Positions 23,140-26,194 of a stretch of DNA of 26,194 nucleotides are shown here, piece after piece. Origin of the DNA: CAZIOH01 sp964540815 (GTDB lineage: Bacteria; Myxococcota_A; Polyangia; Fen-1088); assembly GCA_964540815.1 (NCBI GenBank), contig CAZIOH010000097.1:1-26194 (forward strand), in the 5' to 3' direction. The translations under genes were made by a program, and so were the position numbers. Each line of letters begins with the position of its first letter. Position 1 is the stretch's first letter. The notes below the pieces were generated by a model. The model worked only from the letters and a program-made list of their open reading frames with translations. It was not told the origin of the DNA and did not search any database.

Positions 23140-24390
23140 TCACTGGCAGGTCGGGAACTGGCGCCCGGTGTCCTGGTTCTGGTTGGCCCCCGTGCTGCTC
23201 ACCGTGACCGAGAGGGTGCGGTTCGCGCTGTCGACCAGATCGAGGGTGGCCCCCACCGCGATGTTCGCGCTGAAGTGCCACGCGCCGTACGACTGCCGAA
23301 CGGCGGCCTGTCCACCCATGGCCACCGACTTGATCGGCAGGATCTCGTTCTCGATGAAGATCTCGTTCGGGTTGCCGGTCTTGAGGCGGACCTTCACGTT
23401 CCCCATGACGGGGCACGGAACGAACTTCCAGGTGGTGCCAGATGGGTTGCCGACCGAGAAGCCGAGCGCATTGAACGCCGGGACGCTGAGATCGAGGTGC
23501 CCGTTCGGATTGCTGGCGCAGGGCGGGTTGGAATTCTGTGGGCACTCGTCGATGACCGTGACGATCACCGACTTGCCACCGTTGCTCACCTGGGCGCAGG
23601 CCCCGCACGACCCCGACGAGTTGAAGTCGGATGACGACCGGCCGGGGATGGCCGCGAAGTAGGTCGCGTCCGAGATGTTCTGGACCGAGTCCGAGCTCGC
23701 CCCGCCGCTCTCGGTTCCGAAGTAGCCGCACGCGGTCCGATAGCCGTTGCCCTCCTGGGCGCGCGCGGTCCCCTGCCCGAAGCTGTAGTTGGTGAAGGAG
23801 CCCGAGCCGGGATTGGGCGAGCCCGAGAGCGTGCAGGGGGTGCTGGTGATCCCACCCGAGCCCATCACGCCACCGCTGCCCGGCATCCCGCCACTTGCCT
23901 GCGTGCCGCCACTTCCCTGCGTCCCGCCGCTGGCCCGGCCGCCGGTGCCGCTGCCGTTGCCGTTGCCGCCGCTTCCGCCGGCGGCGGTGCCGCCCGACCC
24001 GCGGCCGACGTCTCCACCGGTCCCGCCGCTCTGACCACCCGAGCCCTCCGGGGATCCGCCAGAGCCCGAGGTGGCTGCGCCTCCCCCGCTGCCGACGACG
24101 GAGATCTGTCCCCCGGTTCCGGGCTGCGCTGACTGGCCGGTCTGGCCTCCAGAGCCCACCCGGCCACCGCTGCCTCCCGCCACGGATGCACCCCCCGTCC
24201 CCGGCACACCGACGTTCGAGCCGGTCGAGCCGCCAGTGCCGCCACCCCCGAGGGACGCGCCCGAACCGGTTCCAGCGCCTGGATCCGCCGAGCAGGCGAC
24301 GAGGATCGCGAGGCCGAGGAACCCCGCGAGGTGCGCACCGGGGATGGATGCGGGCGGTCGAGAAGTCAGGGTCAGCAGCCGTTTGTTCAT
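23140..24390 (-). CDS. Lipoprotein expansin-like protein with Gly-rich linker
   Basis: The 416-residue protein has lipobox L30-V-A-C33, then a Gly/Ser/Thr spacer (about 38-182), then a two-domain expansin. Domain 1 (about 195-325) is a double-psi beta barrel with CGYFG, SGSCGACAQV, VTVID281-ECP and GHLDLSVPAFNALG; D281 matches the conserved Asp needed by expansins. Domain 2 (about 330-400) resembles CBM63, with YGAWHFSANI. Expansins loosen cellulose-containing walls without hydrolysis. The start is ATG 24390 with GGAG 8 nt upstream, better than ATG 24423. It is divergent from the GH45 gene, which has the same anchor-linker plan, and convergent with the AttH gene 13 bp away. Cellulose is the likely target; predation or plant-litter use are both possible. 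Confidence 0.93.
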   Translation of the reverse strand: MNKRLLTLTSRPPASIPGAHLAGFLGLAILVACSADPGAGTGSGASLGGGGTGGSTGSNVGVPGTGGASVAGGSGGRVGSGGQTGQSAQPGTGGQISVVGSGGGAATSGSGGSPEGSGGQSGGTGGDVGRGSGGTAAGGSGGNGNGSGTGGRASGGTQGSGGTQASGGMPGSGGVMGSGGITSTPCTLSGSPNPGSGSFTNYSFGQGTARAQEGNGYRTACGYFGTESGGASSDSVQNISDATYFAAIPGRSSSDFNSSGSCGACAQVSNGGKSVIVTVIDECPQNSNPPCASNPNGHLDLSVPAFNALGFSVGNPSGTTWKFVPCPVMGNVKVRLKTGNPNEIFIENEILPIKSVAMGGQAAVRQSYGAWHFSANIAVGATLDLVDSANRTLSVTVSSTGANQNQDTGRQFPTCQ

Positions 24391-24905
24391 GCGAGACACT
24401 CCGTGAAATGCGAGCCGATGCATCCACGGGAATCGCTTCGACGAGTCGTCGCGGATGTTCCGCGGCTCACCTCGGCCGAAGGGCCGGGATGTGCATCGGG
24501 TGGGGGGAAGCGCCGGTTATAGCGATTCGGTTGGATCGAGGCCAGCATCGCCGCCGAAAGGCGTCGCGCGTCGCGTCCGGCTCTTACCGCGGTCACGCCA
24601 ATCCCGACGCGAGCGGCTCGTCTCAGGGAGGTCCAGGGCTCGTGTCATGGCGCCTGCCTCTCATGGTGCCTCCCATGGGCTCTTCCGCGGGGTGGCAAAG
24701 AACCGGCGCTGGTGGTTTTGCCGCTTGACCCCTCCCACCCGCCATCTAAGGTTCGGAATCGCGAATGCCATCGCGCACCTTCCACTCTGGCGGCCTCCGG
24801 CCGCCCAAGGGCAGGGGCGCGGCGGACGCCGCCCACCCCCCCTGGGCGCCTGGCGGGCCGATCGGCCACGCCAGTCGCCTCGATCGCCAAGGAGCTCATC
24901 GAAAC
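24391..24905. promoter_or_regulatory. Divergent expansin/GH45 control region with structured leader
   Basis: This 515-bp region lies between two divergent lipoprotein genes and has no convincing gene. On the minus strand a TATAAC -10-like element (24516-24521) lies about 126 bp before the expansin start, without a good -35. On the plus strand two promoter candidates exist: TTGACC (24725-24730), 16 bp, TAAGGT (24747-24752); and a sigma-54-like TGGCA with GC at the -12 position (24693-24707). The GH45 side has a row of strong hairpins (24789-24873), then AAGGAG at 24889-24894, 11 nt before the start. Coordinated control of both genes is plausible. Confidence 0.45.
24789..24873 (+). promoter_or_regulatory. 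Hairpin-rich 5' leader of the GH45 gene
   Basis: A perfect 7-bp stem GGCGGCC, TCC, GGCCGCC spans 24789-24805. A second stem has GCGGC/GCCGC arms. A third, at 24851-24873, pairs TGGCGGGCC with GGCCACGCCA (9 bp, one bulged A, GATC loop). The last ends 15 nt before the ribosome-binding site. No known riboswitch class was recognised. Confidence 0.4.
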
Positions 24906-26138
24906 ATGAGGCGCCCCATCCCCCGCTTGACGTTCCCCGTCGATGCGACGCTGCCGTCGCTGCTGTCCCTCCTGCTGACGATCTCGGCCGCCGCGTGCCT
25001 CCAGAAGGACCCGGTGCAAGGCGGCTCCGACGGGGGTCCCGCCGACGTCGCCGTCGGGACCGGCGGAGGTTCGCCGTCGGCTCCGGGCACGGGCGGCGCG
25101 AGGTCGCAAATGGGTAACTCCGGCTCGGGCGGCTCGAGCGTCGTGCTCGGCGCCGGCAGTGGAGGCACCGGGGCGCTGCCAGCAACCGGCGGGGTCGGCC
25201 CGGCGGAAGGCTCGGGCGGCGGGACCGCGACGGCCTCGGGCGGGAGCAACGCCCGTTCAGGCGGCGCGACCGGGAGCGGCGGCAAGGGCCCCGGCACCGG
25301 CGGAATGTCGCAGAACATGTCGGGCGGAACCGGAGGACAAAACGGAAGTGGCAGCGGGGGCAATGGCACGGGCGGCAGTGGCACCGGCGGCAATGGCACG
25401 GGCGGAATGGGCACGGGCGGGGCCATTCCCGTACCCGGCCCCGGCGAGCCACAGCGCCTGACGAGCGGCAGCAGCGGCTGGGCCTCGCGCTACTGGGACT
25501 GCTGCAAGCCGGCCTGCGGCTGGAAGGCCAACGTGCGCTCGGGCAATCCGATGAACAGCTGCAGCCAGTCCAATCAGGTCCTCGGGTCGGCCGACACCAA
25601 GAACGCGTGTGACGGAGGCGGGGGCGGCGCCTTCATGTGCTGGAGTGGAGCGCCGTGGTCGATAAGCGACACCATGTCCTACGGCTTCGTGGCCGCCTCC
25701 GGGAGCAACTACGTGTGTGGTCGCTGCTATCAGGTCCAGTTCACGGGCTCGGGGCACAACGGCGCCAACCCGGGGGCCACCTCCCTCAACTACAAGAGCA
25801 TGATCGTCCAGGTCATCAATAACGGCGGGGTGGCGTCGGATCAGATGGACTTGCTCATCCCAGGCGGCGGCGTCGGCGCCCTCAACGCCTGCAGCACGCA
25901 GTGGGGGAACGTGGATCTCGGCTCGCAGTACGGAGGCTTTTACGCCGCGTGCAAGAACGACAAGACCTGCACCGCTCAGATGTGCCAGACCGCCTTCGCC
26001 AACAAGCCCGAGCTGCAGGCCGGCTGCACCTGGTTCCTCGACTGGTTCAACGGCGCCGACAACCCAGCGTTCATCTTCAAGCAGATCTCCTGCCCCTCCG
26101 CCATCACCCAGCGCTCCGGCCTCTCCGATCCAGGGTAA
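24906..26138 (+). CDS. Lipoprotein GH45 endoglucanase with Gly-rich linker
   Basis: The 410-residue protein has a lipoprotein signal (lipobox-like A28-A-A-C31), a Gly/Ser/Thr spacer to about 178, then a GH45 domain of about 220 residues. The family signature is R195-Y-W-D198-C-C-K-P-A-C-G-W206, where D198 is the expected catalytic Asp. MDLLIPGGGVGALNAC carries the second Asp (D315), matching HFDLxxPGGGVG. Many cysteines match GH45 disulfides. The enzyme should cut internal beta-1,4 bonds of cellulose. GH45 is known mainly from fungi, with few bacterial cases. ATG 24906 follows AAGGAG. The gene faces the expansin gene across a shared control region. The assignment is strong; lipid anchoring is inferred. 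Confidence 0.93.
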   Translation: MRRPIPRLTFPVDATLPSLLSLLLTISAAACLQKDPVQGGSDGGPADVAVGTGGGSPSAPGTGGARSQMGNSGSGGSSVVLGAGSGGTGALPATGGVGPAEGSGGGTATASGGSNARSGGATGSGGKGPGTGGMSQNMSGGTGGQNGSGSGGNGTGGSGTGGNGTGGMGTGGAIPVPGPGEPQRLTSGSSGWASRYWDCCKPACGWKANVRSGNPMNSCSQSNQVLGSADTKNACDGGGGGAFMCWSGAPWSISDTMSYGFVAASGSNYVCGRCYQVQFTGSGHNGANPGATSLNYKSMIVQVINNGGVASDQMDLLIPGGGVGALNACSTQWGNVDLGSQYGGFYAACKNDKTCTAQMCQTAFANKPELQAGCTWFLDWFNGADNPAFIFKQISCPSAITQRSGLSDPG

Positions 26139-26139
26139 A

Positions 26140-26194
26140 GGACGCGCCTTCGGCGCTCGCGGGAAGGGGAGGACCGGACGCGCCTTCGGCGCTC
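26140..26194. repeat. 36-bp tandem repeat with GCGCC-TTC-GGCGC hairpin
   Basis: GGACGCGCCTTCGGCGCTC occurs at 26140-26158 and again at 26176-26194, a period of 36 bp. Each copy contains a 5-bp hairpin (26144-26156 in the first). Between them lies CGCGGGAAGGGGAGGACC (26158-26175), identical to window bases 1-18. It starts just after the GH45 stop and runs off the window, so the full array length is unknown. It could end transcription or be a dispersed repeat. Confidence 0.8.

Noticed and set aside
24455..25117. 220-codon plus-strand frame between the expansin and GH45 genes
   Set aside because: It overlaps the GH45 signal peptide out of frame, has no domain and is Arg/Pro-rich.
26140..26194. 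Possible CRISPR repeat (36-bp period)
   Set aside because: The units are tandem with no unique spacers between them, and no cas genes are present.

Overview
The window looks like chromosome from a high-GC, Gram-negative deltaproteobacterial lineage, most likely a soil Polyangia/Sorangium-type myxobacterium. This is inferred from the strong G/C preference at third codon positions, the many lipoproteins with long Gly/Ser/Thr linkers, PilZ proteins, and the mix of planctomycete-like DUF1501 and cytochrome-type proteins with cellulose-active enzymes. No rRNA, tRNA, CRISPR array or intact mobile element was seen.

Layout from left to right. A 49-bp tandem repeat opens the window. Next come a lipoprotein ending in a bare Gly/Thr/Phe repeat tail (540-1943) and a convergent folD (2121-3002, minus). 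A tightly overlapped plus-strand set follows (3116-5978): two exported proteins of unknown function, then two PilZ proteins. A minus-strand pair (6009-8784) encodes a COG2509-type FAD oxidoreductase and a fusion of an HExxH motif, a four-Cys region and a YkgJ-type cysteine cluster. Divergent from it is a secreted lytic-transglycosylase-like protein (9096-10127). A decayed stretch (10224-11195) holds a stub of a ribbon-helix-helix antitoxin and a frameshifted Uma2-family gene.

The right half is dominated by envelope and polysaccharide functions. There is a lipoprotein GH12 glucanase (11542-13356) and a putative carbohydrate-binding lipoprotein (13503-14474), closed by a strong intrinsic terminator. 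A minus-strand pair follows: a DUF1592/1588/1585-like CxxCH lipoprotein and a Tat-exported DUF1501-like protein. An operon of ABC ATPase, FtsX-like permease and AttH/CrtC-type lipocalin protein (18306-23126) comes next. Last are divergently transcribed expansin-like (23140-24390, minus) and GH45 (24906-26138, plus) lipoproteins. The GH12, GH45 and expansin proteins each place a lipid-anchor signal before a roughly 130-150 residue Gly-rich spacer and a cellulose-active domain. Together they suggest a cell-tethered system for loosening and cutting beta-glucans. The window ends in a short tandem repeat that shares an identical 18-mer with the repeat at its start.

The strongest leads are the surface-tethered GH12/GH45/expansin set, the HExxH/YkgJ fusion beside an FAD oxidoreductase, and the overlapped exported-protein/PilZ operon. 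Functions are assigned from sequence motifs recognised by eye; no database search was run.
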